From positions 1 to 38,847 of the forward strand of contig DRFF01000026.1 in NCBI GenBank assembly GCA_011050685.1: a stretch of 38,847 nt of DNA. The letters run 5' to 3'. This stretch comes from Aurantimonas coralicida (GTDB lineage: Bacteria; Pseudomonadota; Alphaproteobacteria; Rhizobiales; Rhizobiaceae). Below are positions 1 through 9,057 of this stretch, piece after piece (the stretch's first letter is position 1; each line of letters opens with the position of its first letter). A model generated the notes under the pieces. That model saw only the letters and a program-made list of their open reading frames with translations. It searched no databases and had not been told where the DNA came from. The translations under genes and the position numbers were made by a program.

Positions 1-1
1 G

Positions 2-2584
2 CCGTTGACGCTGCTGGTGGACAATGGCTGGGCGAGCGGCGGCAACTGGGACGCGCGGCGCGCGGCGGCCGAAGGTCTGATCCGCGAGGCGGGCGACGCC
101 GGCCGGCCGATTTCCCTCGCCTTGACGGCCGAAGGCCCGAGCGACGACGCGACGCCGGTCGAGGCGGCAACGGCCCTCGAACGGCTGGCCGCTGCAGCAC
201 CGCACCCGATCCCCACCGACCGCGCGGCGGCGGCCGAACGGATGGCGACGGCGCTCGCCGGCAACAGTGCGGGCTCGCTGGTCTTCCTCGCCGACGGACT
301 GGACAGCGCGGAGACGGCGTCGGCGGCGCGGACCCTGGCGGCGCTCGCCCCCAGCCAGGCGATCGTCTATGCGCCCGCCATCGAGGGACTCGTCGGGTTG
401 ACCGGCGCCGACAATTCGACCGAAGCGCTGGTCGTCACAGCCGTGCGGCCGGCCGGTGGCACGGACGCCAGGACGTTCGCCTTGCGTGCCGTCGACGCGC
501 AGGGCCGCGAGATCGGCCGAGCGCCACTGGAATTCGCCACCGGCGACAGCGCCGCCGAAGCGCGCTTCGCGATCCCGGTGGAACTGCGCAACGACATCGC
601 GCGGCTGGAAGTGGACGGGGCGAGCGACGCCGGCGGCGTGCGGCTGGTCGACGACAGTTTCCGGCGACGCCGGGTGGCGCTGGTGTCGGGCGAATCCGCC
701 GACGTCGCGCAGCCGCTCTTGTCGCCGCTCTACTACATCACTCGCGCGCTGGAGCCCTTCGCCGACCTCGCGCGTCCCGATAGCGCGGACCTTGCCGAGG
801 CCATTCCATCGCTTCTGGAGCGTCGGCCCTCGGTGGTGGTTCTGGCCGACATCGGCGTCCTGCCGGAGACGGCCGAAACCGCCCTGCAGAAATTCGTCGA
901 GGACGGCGGCTATCTGGTGCGCTTCGCCGGGCCGCGGCTGGCGGCGACGACCGGCGACGACCCGCTGGTGCCGGTGCGACTGCGCACCGGCGAACGCCAG
1001 CTCGGCGGGGCCATGTCCTGGTCGGAGCCGCAGAAGATCGCGCCGCTGGCGCCAGAAAGCCCGTTCGCGGGAATCACGGTGCCCGAGGACGTCACCGTCA
1101 CGCGGCAGATCCTGGCCGAACCCTCGGTCGACCTCGCCGGCAAGACCTGGGCGAGCCTCGTCGACGGCACGCCGCTCGTGACCGCCGAGTCCCTCGGCGC
1201 CGGAACGATCGTGCTCTTTCACGTCACCGCCGAGGCAACCTGGTCGAACCTGCCGATCTCGGGCGCCTTCGTCGACATGCTGCGCCGGATCGTCACCCTG
1301 TCGCGGGCGAGCGCGAACACGACCGACGGACGCACGGCGGCCGACAGTCTGCCGCCCTATCGCGTTCTCGACGGCCAAGGGCGCCTCGTGAGTCCGGGCG
1401 CCGACGAGCAGCCGCTTCAGCCCGTGGCGGAGGGCTCGCAGCCGGTGACGCTGCAAAACCCGCCGGGCCTTTACGGCACCGAGGACGGCTACATCGCCCA
1501 CAATCTCTTGCCGGCGGGCACCGGACTGAAGCCCTTGCCCCCACTCGATCTTGGCGCGCCTTTGCAGTCGCGCGGCTATGGCGGCGAGGACGCCGTCGAT
1601 CTGACGCCGTGGCTGTTCGCGGCCGCTCTGGTATTGTTCGCGCTCGACGCGCTAGCGCTGTTGTGGCTGAACGGGGCTTTCTCGCGGATCGGAAGAGCTC
1701 TCTCCAACCGTCGCGCCGCACTGCCGGTGATCGCCGTGCTCGCGGCTGTGGCGCTCGCCGCCTCTGCCAGCCACGGCTTGGCGCAAACGCCAGACGCCGG
1801 AACGCAGGCGAATGCCGCCGACCTGCCCTTTGATGTCGAAAAGGCGATCGAAGCCACCGAAACCACCCATCTCGCCTATGTCGAAACCGGCGATGCGGCG
1901 ACCGACGACATTTCCCGCGCCGGCCTGTCCGGACTGAGCCAATACATCGCGGCCAAGACCGCACTGGAGCCGGGCGATCCGATCGGCATCGACATCGCCG
2001 CCGACGAACTCGCCTTCTATCCGATCATCTATTGGCCGATCGATCCCGCCGCGCCGATGCCGGATCAGGCGGCGGTGAGCCGGATCGACGCCTATATGAA
2101 ACAGGGCGGGACCGTGCTGTTCGACGTCGCCGACGACACGCTGGCGGGCCTGTCCAGCGGCAGCGTCTCGGCCGCACAGCGGCGGCTGCGTGACATCCTC
2201 GCCGATCTCGACATCCCGCCGCTGGAACCGGTTCCCTCGGATCATGTGCTGACCAAAGCGTTCTACATCATGAGCGATTTCCCAGGTCGGCACACCGGGT
2301 CCGAGCTGTGGGTGGAATCGCTGGTGCGCGACGCGGACGGGGCCTCGCGGCCGGCGCGCGGCGGTGACGGCGTCTCCTCGATCATGATCACCGCCAACGA
2401 TCTCGCCAGCGCCTGGGCGGTCGACGCACAGGGCCTGTTCCTGTTTCCGACGGATTCATCCGACCCCTCGCAACGCGAATACGCCTACCGGGCGGGGGTC
2501 AACATCGTGATGTATGTGCTCACCGGCAACTACAAGGCCGATCAGGTGCATGTGCCGGCGCTGCTGGAAAGGCTCGGCCAATGA
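2..2584 (+). CDS. DUF4159-containing membrane protein (5' partial)
   Basis: The frame is open to the left edge of the window, so the N-terminus is missing; any start inside the window is artificial. The visible chain is about 860 residues. A long extracytoplasmic-looking Ala/Asp/Glu-rich region is followed by two hydrophobic segments, around residues 540-562 (LTPWLFAAALVLFALDAL) and 580-600 (ALPVIAVLAAVALAAS). The last roughly 250 residues match the DUF4159 pattern as I know it (AYVETGD, then a block with FYPIIYWPI, then MKQGGTVLFDVADD). Proteins of this type usually sit beside a MoxR AAA ATPase and a DUF58 protein and are thought to belong to a membrane-associated metal or cell-envelope chaperone system. 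Those partners would lie left of the window. The stop overlaps the next gene's ATG (ATGA), which implies translational coupling. The biochemical role is unknown. Confidence 0.8.
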   Translation, partial: PLTLLVDNGWASGGNWDARRAAAEGLIREAGDAGRPISLALTAEGPSDDATPVEAATALERLAAAAPHPIPTDRAAAAERMATALAGNSAGSLVFLADGLDSAETASAARTLAALAPSQAIVYAPAIEGLVGLTGADNSTEALVVTAVRPAGGTDARTFALRAVDAQGREIGRAPLEFATGDSAAEARFAIPVELRNDIARLEVDGASDAGGVRLVDDSFRRRRVALVSGESADVAQPLLSPLYYITRALEPFADLARPDSADLAEAIPSLLERRPSVVVLADIGVLPETAETALQKFVEDGGYLVRFAGPRLAATTGDDPLVPVRLRTGERQLGGAMSWSEPQKIAPLAPESPFAGITVPEDVTVTRQILAEPSVDLAGKTWASLVDGTPLVTAESLGAGTIVLFHVTAEATWSNLPISGAFVDMLRRIVTLSRASANTTDGRTAADSLPPYRVLDGQGRLVSPGADEQPLQPVAEGSQPVTLQNPPGLYGTEDGYIAHNLLPAGTGLKPLPPLDLGAPLQSRGYGGEDAVDLTPWLFAAALVLFALDALALLWLNGAFSRIGRALSNRRAALPVIAVLAAVALAASASHGLAQTPDAGTQANAADLPFDVEKAIEATETTHLAYVETGDAATDDISRAGLSGLSQYIAAKTALEPGDPIGIDIAADELAFYPIIYWPIDPAAPMPDQAAVSRIDAYMKQGGTVLFDVADDTLAGLSSGSVSAAQRRLRDILADLDIPPLEPVPSDHVLTKAFYIMSDFPGRHTGSELWVESLVRDADGASRPARGGDGVSSIMITANDLASAWAVDAQGLFLFPTDSSDPSQREYAYRAGVNIVMYVLTGNYKADQVHVPALLERLGQ

Positions 2585-4662
2585 CCTGGTCGATCGACTT
2601 CGCGCCGTTCTTCTCCTGGACGGTGATCGCCATCCTGGCGGTGCCAGCGGTGCTTTTGGCGCTGGCGCTGATCTTTGCCCGAATGCGCGGCGCGGTGATC
2701 CGCATCCTGGCCATCGCCGCACTGCTGCTGGCGCTGCTCAACCCTGTCGTCCTGCGCGAACAGCGCGACCCCTTGAAGAGCGTCGTCGCGCTCGTCCTCG
2801 ACCGCAGCCAGAGCCAGACCATCGGCGAGCGCACCGCCCAGACCGACGCCGCCGAGGCGGCGCTGAAGGAGAGCCTCGCCCGGTATCCGGAGTTCGAAGT
2901 CCGCACCGTCGAAGCACGATCGGGCAACGCGCCGTCCAGCGACGCGACCACCGCCCTGTTCGGCGCGCTCGCGGGCGCGCTCAAGGACGTTGCGCCGGCG
3001 CGGGTGGCCGGCGCGATCATGGTCACGGACGGCCAGATCCACGACATTCCCACTGAGGCGCAGGCGCTAGGCTTCGATGCACCAGTCCACGGTCTCGTCA
3101 CCGGCCGGCCGGACGAGTTCGACCGCCGCATCGAGGTGACGACCAGCCCGCGCTTCGGTCTCGTCGACGAGGACCAGCGGTTGCGCTACCGGGTCATCGA
3201 GGAAGGCCCGAAAGCCTCGGACGCGCCGGTCGAGGTGCAGATCTTCCTCAATGGCGACCTGATCGCACGGGAGCAGGCCCGCCCCGGTAGCGAGGCCGAA
3301 TTCGCCTTCCAGCTGCCGCGCTCCGGCAAGAACATCCTGGAACTCTCCGCCGCGCGCGATCCCGACGAGATCACCCCGGTCAACAACCGGGCGATCGCGG
3401 TCGTCGACGGCATCCGCGAGAATTTGCGGGTGCTGCTGGTTTCCGGCGAACCGCACGCGGGCGAGCGCACCTGGCGCAACCTGTTGAAGTCGGATGCCGC
3501 CGTCGACCTCGTCCATTTCACCATCCTGCGCCCGCCGGAAAAGCAGGACGGCACGCCCATCGACCAGTTGTCGCTGATCGCCTTCCCGACCCGCGAGCTG
3601 TTCGTGGAAAAGATCGACGACTTCGACCTGATCATCTTCGATCGGTATCAGGAGCGCGGCGTGCTACCGGCGCTGTATTTCGACTACATCGCCCAATATG
3701 TCGAAAACGGCGGGGCGATGCTGATCGCCTCCGGGCCGGAATATGCTGGTAACGAAAGCGTTGCGACGACGCCGTTGCAGGCGGTGCTGCCGGCGATGCC
3801 CACCGGCGGCATCGACCGGACGGCGTTCTATCCGCAAATCTCCGAGCTCGGTCGCAAGCATCCGGTCACGCGGAACCTGCCCGGCTCGAACAGCGAACCG
3901 CCGGACTGGAGCCCGTGGTTCCGCTCGATCGATGTCGGCGAGCCCAAGGGCGAAACGGTGATGAACGGGCCGGGCGGCAAGCCGCTTCTCATCCTGAACC
4001 GGGTCGAGGAAGGCCGCATCGCGCTGCTTCTGTCCGATCACGAATGGCTGTGGTCGCGCGGCTTCGAGGGCGGCGGCCCGCATGTGGCGCTGTTCCGCCG
4101 CCTCGCCCATTGGCTGATGAAGGAGCCGGAGCTGGAGGAGGAAGCGCTGGACGCCGAGGCGCGCGGCTCCGACCTTCTCGTCACCCGCCAGACCATCGGC
4201 GAGGCGCCCGGCCCGGCCACCGTGCTGACGCCATCCGGCCAAGCGGTCAGCGTGCCGATGGAGGAAGTCGGCGCCGGCCGTTACGAGGGTGTGCTGGAGA
4301 CCGACGAACTCGGGCTGTTCCAGGCCGCAAACGGCGACCTTCGCGCTCTGGCCAATGTCGGGCCGGTCAATCCCCGCGAATATCGCGAGGCGATCTCGAC
4401 GACGGAAAAGCTCGAGCCGATCACCGATGCGACGCGCGGCAGCGTCCGCCGGCTGGCCGGGGCGTCGGGCGACATCGCCATTCCGCGCATCGTGCCGGTC
4501 AGCGGCCGGGCGGATGCCGATGGCCGCGACTGGATCGGCCTGCGGAAGACCGAGGAGACGGTGCTCAGGGGCGTCGACCGGACGCCGCTCTTCGCCGGTT
4601 TCCTCGGCCTGGCGGTGCTGCTGCTGGCGCTCTCGGCGACCTGGTATCGCGAGGGGCGATAG
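2581..4662 (+). CDS. Large membrane protein, glutamine amidotransferase-like/VWA-like
   Basis: A 693-residue protein translated from an ATG that overlaps the upstream stop by 4 bp. It has two N-terminal membrane segments (about residues 12-33 and 38-56), a soluble extracytoplasmic middle and one C-terminal membrane segment (about 668-687) ending in WYREGR. The region around residues 60-175 has the feel of a von Willebrand A-like fold (VALVLDRSQSQ, then AGAIMVTDGQIHD, i.e. DxSxS plus a later TDG). Residues near 280-520 resemble the class-I glutamine amidotransferase-like fold of the usual partner of DUF4159 proteins (LRVLLVSGEPHAGE, FDLIIFDRYQERG, GGAMLIASGPEY), without a convincing catalytic Cys triad. 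It probably forms a membrane complex with the upstream protein. No enzymatic activity is claimed. Confidence 0.75.
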   Translation: MTWSIDFAPFFSWTVIAILAVPAVLLALALIFARMRGAVIRILAIAALLLALLNPVVLREQRDPLKSVVALVLDRSQSQTIGERTAQTDAAEAALKESLARYPEFEVRTVEARSGNAPSSDATTALFGALAGALKDVAPARVAGAIMVTDGQIHDIPTEAQALGFDAPVHGLVTGRPDEFDRRIEVTTSPRFGLVDEDQRLRYRVIEEGPKASDAPVEVQIFLNGDLIAREQARPGSEAEFAFQLPRSGKNILELSAARDPDEITPVNNRAIAVVDGIRENLRVLLVSGEPHAGERTWRNLLKSDAAVDLVHFTILRPPEKQDGTPIDQLSLIAFPTRELFVEKIDDFDLIIFDRYQERGVLPALYFDYIAQYVENGGAMLIASGPEYAGNESVATTPLQAVLPAMPTGGIDRTAFYPQISELGRKHPVTRNLPGSNSEPPDWSPWFRSIDVGEPKGETVMNGPGGKPLLILNRVEEGRIALLLSDHEWLWSRGFEGGGPHVALFRRLAHWLMKEPELEEEALDAEARGSDLLVTRQTIGEAPGPATVLTPSGQAVSVPMEEVGAGRYEGVLETDELGLFQAANGDLRALANVGPVNPREYREAISTTEKLEPITDATRGSVRRLAGASGDIAIPRIVPVSGRADADGRDWIGLRKTEETVLRGVDRTPLFAGFLGLAVLLLALSATWYREGR

Positions 4663-4686
4663 GCGAAGATAGCCACTTTGTTCGCG

Positions 4687-5589
4687 TCAGTGTTTGAAGC
4701 AGTTCTCTCGATGCCAGCTTAGGAAGCGAGGATGTGGTCGATCTGCGAGACGGTGGGGCGGCAAAAGATAGCCGCTCTCATTGATCATGGCGCAAACACT
4801 CGAAGGATCGTTCACCTGCCTGGAGACGAGTATTTTCAGATCATCTGCGATGCCGAGCAACCCGCGGTCGAACATCCAGTGGGCTGTGCCAGATAGCGCC
4901 ACCCCATTATTGACGATATCTGGCCCGTTCGATTCCACCGGCCGGATATGAGCTGCTTCGACTTCCGCCCGCCCGCCGCCATTGATCAGCTTCAGTCCCG
5001 TGATGGCGCAGCGAGAGTCGTACGCGCGCAGAACGAGCCGTCGAAACACCCGGTCGCGCACAATTCATGATCCGATATAGCGGATGCGATCGCGCTCCTG
5101 CCCATACTCGTAGAGGAATGGCGCCGGTTCGTCGTCGAAGCCCGCCTGATTGCGCGCGTCAATCCGCGGCAGGATATCCGTACGAACCTCGAATCCGTGC
5201 TCCAAAATGCGGTCGAAATCCTGAGGCGAGATGGGACGAACAGCTGATTGAGCCCGTCCAGATATCCTACCTTCCTCGTTTAGAACGCCGCGCTCAATCA
5301 CGCCATCGGAGTCGCTAAATGGAACAGGGTTCGGAAAGTCCAGATAGCTACCAGGCTCAATCAGCGCGATGTACATTCCATTCGCTTTCGGATCCGGAAT
5401 GACAGCTTTCACCTTTGCGATTGCGAAATAGCCGCGAGTGTCGAGCACTTTGCGCGGCTCATAAAAGATGATCCAATCGCCGACGCACGCTCGCACGCGA
5501 CTGAGATACTGGCTAGGAAACTGATAGCGCTCTGCCGGGCTATCGTCGTAGATCGAATCTGAGCGGTGAATGAAGATGCCGAACGCCAT
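4687..5589 (-). pseudogene. HNH endonuclease, interrupted by an in-frame TGA
   Basis: Two consecutive minus-strand reading frames are in the same phase and separated only by one TGA (5065-5067). The upstream half (5065-5589, 174 residues, starts MAFGIFIHRSDSIYDD) is the N-terminal domain that in this family precedes the nuclease. The downstream half (4687-5064) holds the HNH core: CAITGLKLINGGG, EVEAAHIRPV, GVALSGTAHWMFDRGLL and a terminal RPHPRFLSWHRENCF. As I recall the family, these form one chain of about 300 residues, with the join reading IVRDRVFRR directly after the N-terminal domain, as it does here beyond the stop. The TGA probably replaces a CGA arginine codon by one C-to-T change. 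An alternative is re-initiation at the GTG (5061) giving two polypeptides. A sequencing error is also possible. Confidence 0.75.
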
Positions 5590-5670
5590 GAGCTAATGAC
5601 TACCGGGAACGCGAAGGAAACCAAAGCTGTCTCGCGGACAATGCTGACTCAAGTCGACCCGAGCAATCTG

Positions 5671-6177
5671 CTAACGAGGTCGCGGCCCCACCTTGCCGCC
5701 CACACCTTCAAGCGCTCCTTCCACCAGTTCCAACCCGAGCAGCCGCGCCGGGTCGACCGGCCCCGGCATCAGCACCGATCCGCGCGGCATCGGCCGGTAG
5801 CCGAGCGGCGCGTAATAGGGCGGATCGCCGACCAGGATGATCGAGCCCTCGCCCTTGTCCTGCGCGGCGTCGGCGGCGAGGCGCATCAGCGCCCTGCCCG
5901 CGCCCTTGTTCTTGAAGGTGGGTCTGACGGCGAGCGGTCCCAGCATCAGCGACGGAGTCGCCCCAATCGCGATCGGCGTCAGCCGGACCGATCCGATGAT
6001 CTCGTCTTCAAACAGGGCGACAAAGGAGAGCGAGCGATCATGCGGCGCCATCTCGCGCACGCGTTCGGCGGCCCGCGCGAAGCGTCCCGGTCCGAACGCC
6101 TCGTCGGCGATTACGTCGATGGTCAGGTCGTGGTCTGGGTGCTCTGGCAGATACCGGACGTCGGAGAGGTGAAACAT
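5671..6177 (-). CDS. GNAT family N-acetyltransferase (YhbS-like)
   Basis: About 168 residues from the ATG at 6177 (MFHLSDVRYLPEHPDHDL). A TTG-started 14-residue extension to 6219 is open but looks non-native. The acetyl-CoA binding motif A is clear: LGPLAVRPTFKNKGAGRAL, the R/Q-x-x-G-x-G/A loop. It is followed by SIILVGDPPYYAPLGYRPM, typical of the YhbS branch (COG3153), and by an upstream beta strand FVALFEDEIIGSVRLTPI. The family transfers acetyl groups from acetyl-CoA to amines; the substrate cannot be read from sequence. It lies alone, downstream of no obvious partner. The ribosome-binding site is weak. Confidence 0.85.
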   Translation of the reverse strand: MFHLSDVRYLPEHPDHDLTIDVIADEAFGPGRFARAAERVREMAPHDRSLSFVALFEDEIIGSVRLTPIAIGATPSLMLGPLAVRPTFKNKGAGRALMRLAADAAQDKGEGSIILVGDPPYYAPLGYRPMPRGSVLMPGPVDPARLLGLELVEGALEGVGGKVGPRPR

Positions 6178-6320
6178 CAAAAGAGAACCAGTTCGGGCGG
6201 ACGGTGGCGCCGCGCGCAAGGCTCCCCATGCGATCGGGAAATCCGGCGGACGACGGCGGTCAATGCGCTGGGGCGCGGACCTTTACTCGTCGTCGGCGAA
6301 GGATCATCGGGTTCACTCCT

Positions 6321-6360
6321 AGAGCGCCGTGCGCCCATTCAGACGCACAAAGGGCGCTCT
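6321..6360. repeat. Palindromic intergenic repeat (rhizobial RIME-like)
   Basis: An imperfect palindrome with outer arms AGAGCGCC/GGCGCTCT (6321-6328 and 6353-6360) and inner arms GTGCG/CGCAC, with an AAAG bulge on the right. From memory, near-identical words (AGAGCGCCGTGCG and CGCACAAAGGGCGCTCT) recur between genes across rhizobial genomes. It sits in the 386-bp gene-free stretch 6178-6563 between the divergent GNAT and GST genes. Confidence 0.6.
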
Positions 6361-6372
6361 GCCGCTTTGATT

Positions 6373-6422
6373 GAGCATCGGAACGATCCAAAAACCGGAT
6401 TCCCAATTTTGGTCCGATGCTC
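6373..6422. repeat. Second palindrome with GAGCATCGGA arms
   Basis: Arms GAGCATCGGA (6373-6382) and TCCGATGCTC (6413-6422) are perfect complements. A further inner pairing CCAAAA/TTTTGG gives a long hairpin. The outer arms share GAGCATCG with the ends of the element at 25831-26186, so both belong to one repeat family. It lies 12 bp from the previous palindrome. The remaining 141 bp up to the GST start show nothing else I can support. Confidence 0.65.
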
Positions 6423-6563
6423 TCGGGAACGATGGTCGCATTAGCATTGCCCGCGAACGAGGTCCAGCGACGCGTCCCGTCTCCATTGACGCTGCGTTGC
6501 ACTCGGCGATCCTTGCTCCCGGCACTACTTTGGAGCCACGGCAAAAGCGAAAGGGTGACGGCG

Positions 6564-7556
6564 ATGGGACTTCTGGTCGACGGACAGTGGCAGGACAAGT
6601 GGTACGATACGAAGTCGACCGGTGGCCGTTTCAAACGAACGGCCACAAGCTATCGGAACTGGATCACTGCCGACGGATCGCCGGGACCGAACGGCCAGAC
6701 AGCGTTCAAGGCCGAGGCGGGCCGCTATCATCTCTACGTCTCGCTCGCCTGCCCGTGGGCACACCGTACGCTGATCGCCCGAAAGCTGAAGAAGCTGGAA
6801 GACGTCATCTCGCTGTCGGTCGTCGACTATCACATGGGCGAAGAGGGCTGGGTGTTCTCCGAACGGCGCGGCGCCATCCCGGATACGGTGCTCGGCAAGC
6901 AGAGACTCTACGAGGTCTATCTCGAAGCCGATCCGCACTATTCGGGCCGCGTCACCGTCCCGGCCCTTTGGGACAAGCAGACCGGCACGATCGTCAATAA
7001 CGAGTCCGCCGAGATTATTCGCATCCTCAACCGTGCTTTCGACGCATGGGGCGATGCGAGCGTCGACCTCACGCCCGAAGCGTTGCTCGGCGAGATCGAC
7101 GCGATCAACGCCACCGTCTACGACGCCATCAACAACGGCGTCTACAAATGCGGCTTCGCAACGACGCAGGAGGCCTACGAAGCGCCGTTCAACGCGCTGT
7201 TCGAGACGCTGGACCAGCTCGAGGCGCGGCTATCGACGCAGCGCTATCTCGCCGACAGCGCCGCGCCGACCGAGGCCGACTGGCGGCTGTTCACCACGCT
7301 GATCCGCTTCGATGCCGTCTATCACGGGCATTTCAAGTGCAACAAGCGGCGGATCGCCGACTATCCGAACGTCTTCGGCTACATGCTGGAACTCTACCAG
7401 ATGCCGGGGATCGCCGAGACCGTCGATTTCGGCCACACCAAGGGCCATTATTATGCCAGCCACAAGACCATCAATCCGACCGGAATCGTCCCGCTCGGGC
7501 CGGACCAGGATCTGACGGTTCCGCATGGACGCGAGCGGCTGCGGCCTCACCAGTGA
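6564..7556 (+). CDS. Glutathione S-transferase, glutathionyl-hydroquinone reductase type
   Basis: About 330 residues from the ATG at 6564 (MGLLVDGQWQDKWYDT), preceded by GAAAGGG at good spacing. A longer open frame to 6417 has no family-like content. The thioredoxin-like domain carries SLACPWAHRTLIARKLKKL, with the catalytic Cys of the CPWAHR motif that defines the omega/xi (YqjG, PcpF/EcmB-like) GSTs. The helical C-terminal domain has the conserved LRFDAVYHGHFKCN and a closing block HYYASHKTINPTGIVPLGP. Such enzymes reduce glutathionyl-hydroquinones with glutathione in the cytoplasm and protect against quinone stress. The last 10 bp overlap the convergent NUDIX gene. Confidence 0.92.
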   Translation: MGLLVDGQWQDKWYDTKSTGGRFKRTATSYRNWITADGSPGPNGQTAFKAEAGRYHLYVSLACPWAHRTLIARKLKKLEDVISLSVVDYHMGEEGWVFSERRGAIPDTVLGKQRLYEVYLEADPHYSGRVTVPALWDKQTGTIVNNESAEIIRILNRAFDAWGDASVDLTPEALLGEIDAINATVYDAINNGVYKCGFATTQEAYEAPFNALFETLDQLEARLSTQRYLADSAAPTEADWRLFTTLIRFDAVYHGHFKCNKRRIADYPNVFGYMLELYQMPGIAETVDFGHTKGHYYASHKTINPTGIVPLGPDQDLTVPHGRERLRPHQ

Positions 7557-8008
7557 AGATCGATCGGGCCATCGCCGCGCAGGTCGGCGAGCCGTCGGCG
7601 CGTCGCGTCGGTCGCGCCCTCCGGCAATCCGTCGAGGCTGAAAAAACCGGTTTCCGCGATTTCGGCGTCCGGCGTCTTCGGCGCCGTCTGGCGACAGGCT
7701 CCACAGTTGTAGAACAGGACATGATCGCGGTTGGACGCGTTGCGGTTGAAATAGACCGCGACGAGTTGGGGCGGATCAACGAGTACGAGATTGCCTTCCT
7801 CGCGGAATTCGCGCTTGAGCGCATCGATCGCGGTCTCGCCCGGATCGACGCCGCCGCCCGGCATGTGCCAGCCCGAGACATAGGTGTGGCGGACCAGAAA
7901 GATCCGGCCCGCCTCGTCGAACACCGCGCCGCGTACGCCGAGCGTCATGGGACGCGACACAAGATGGACGCCGTGCAGCGCCCTGAGAAGAAATTTCTCT
8001 AAGAACAT
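7547..8008 (-). CDS. NUDIX hydrolase
   Basis: A 153-residue protein from the ATG at 8008 (MFLEKFLLRALHGVHLVSRP); the open frame further upstream overlaps the divergent gene's promoter region and was not used. The Nudix box is visible as GGVDPGETAIDALKREFREE, with the metal-binding REFREE glutamates. The usual Gly near the end of the box is Asn (EEGNL), a variant also found in other rhizobial members as I recall. It is followed by a conserved VYFNRNASNRDHVLFY segment. The family hydrolyses nucleoside diphosphates linked to another group; the substrate is unknown. It is divergent from the metallophosphoesterase with 58 bp between starts, and its 3' end overlaps the GST by 10 bp. Confidence 0.88.
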   Translation of the reverse strand: MFLEKFLLRALHGVHLVSRPMTLGVRGAVFDEAGRIFLVRHTYVSGWHMPGGGVDPGETAIDALKREFREEGNLVLVDPPQLVAVYFNRNASNRDHVLFYNCGACRQTAPKTPDAEIAETGFFSLDGLPEGATDATRRRLADLRGDGPIDLHW

Positions 8009-8066
8009 GGTGCCTCGAAAGAACACGGCCCTACCAAACGCCGCCGCGTCGCCTAAGATGGAGCAG

Positions 8067-9017
8067 ATGTTTCGACTTGCCCATCTCTCCGACGTGCATC
8101 TGGGTCCGCTCCCGGAACTGTCCATTCGCGAACTCGCCTCCAAGCGAGTCACCGGCTACGTCAACTGGCACCGCAACCGCCGCCGCGCCATGTTCGGCGA
8201 TACGCTGGTGAACCTGATCCAGGACATGAAGAACGAGGCCCCCGATCATGTTGCGGTGACGGGTGACCTGGTCAATCTGGCGACCAGGAAGGAAACCTTG
8301 GCGGCCCGCCTCTGGCTGGAAGAACTCGGCGCGCCGTATGACGTCTCGGTGGTTCCCGGCAACCACGACGCCTACGTTCCGGGCGCGCTGAAACGTTCGT
8401 ATCGCGAGTGGTACGAATATATGATCGGCGATAATCCGCTGAACGCCATCGGCAACTCATTTCCCTATCTGAGGGTCAGGGGCAAGGTAGCGATCTTCGG
8501 GGTTTCCACCGCCGAGGCGACCGCGCCGTTTTTCGCCACCGGTACGTTCCGGCGTGGCCAGGCGCTGGCCCTCGCCCGCCTGCTCGAAAGCTGTCGGGCG
8601 ACCGGTCACTTCCGGGTGGTGATGATCCATCACCCACCCATTTCCGGGTCGACGTCCTGGCACAAGCGCCTGATCGGAAAGCAGTTCTTCTCCAAGGTGA
8701 TCCGCGATGTCGGAGCCGAGCTGGTGCTGCACGGCCATACCCATCTCGACACGTTGCACTGGCTGCGCGGGCCGGAGTTCAAGGTGCCGGTGGTCGGCGT
8801 TCCCTCTGCCAGCCAGGCGCCCGGCGGCAACAAGCCCGCCGCCCGCTACAACCTGTTCGAGATCAGCGGCGAGCCGGGCGCGTGGTCCCTCATCCAGCGC
8901 GAGCGCGGCGCACGCACGCACGGGGACGGTCTCGGCTGGATCCGGGAGCGCGAACTTCTGGAGGCGGGGCACGCGATCGACGCCAGGCCGCGCGAGGATG
9001 CCAAGCCGGCGGCATAG
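8067..9017 (+). CDS. Calcineurin-like metallophosphoesterase
   Basis: A 316-residue protein. The start is placed at the second of two close ATGs (8067, MFRLAHLSDVHLG) because GGAG lies 3 nt upstream of that codon's spacer; 8058 is the alternative. The dinuclear metal site motifs appear in order: SDVHLG (DxH), VTGDLVN (GDxxN), VVPGNHD (GNH[D/E]), MIHHPPI (H) and LHGHTHLD (GHxH). That is the full set for the family, so it is probably an active phosphodiesterase or phosphatase, perhaps on cyclic nucleotides or UDP-sugars; the substrate is not readable. No signal peptide is seen, so it is cytoplasmic. It ends 40 bp before the convergent gene at 9058. Confidence 0.92.
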   Translation: MFRLAHLSDVHLGPLPELSIRELASKRVTGYVNWHRNRRRAMFGDTLVNLIQDMKNEAPDHVAVTGDLVNLATRKETLAARLWLEELGAPYDVSVVPGNHDAYVPGALKRSYREWYEYMIGDNPLNAIGNSFPYLRVRGKVAIFGVSTAEATAPFFATGTFRRGQALALARLLESCRATGHFRVVMIHHPPISGSTSWHKRLIGKQFFSKVIRDVGAELVLHGHTHLDTLHWLRGPEFKVPVVGVPSASQAPGGNKPAARYNLFEISGEPGAWSLIQRERGARTHGDGLGWIRERELLEAGHAIDARPREDAKPAA

Positions 9018-9057
9018 CCCCATCGAGCAGTCGCGACGAAGCCGGTCCTGACGAGAT

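Noticed and set aside
5065-5067. Selenocysteine or programmed readthrough at the TGA in the HNH gene
   Set aside because: No hairpin resembling a SECIS is apparent after the TGA, the family has no known selenoprotein, and the position is expected to be an ordinary arginine.
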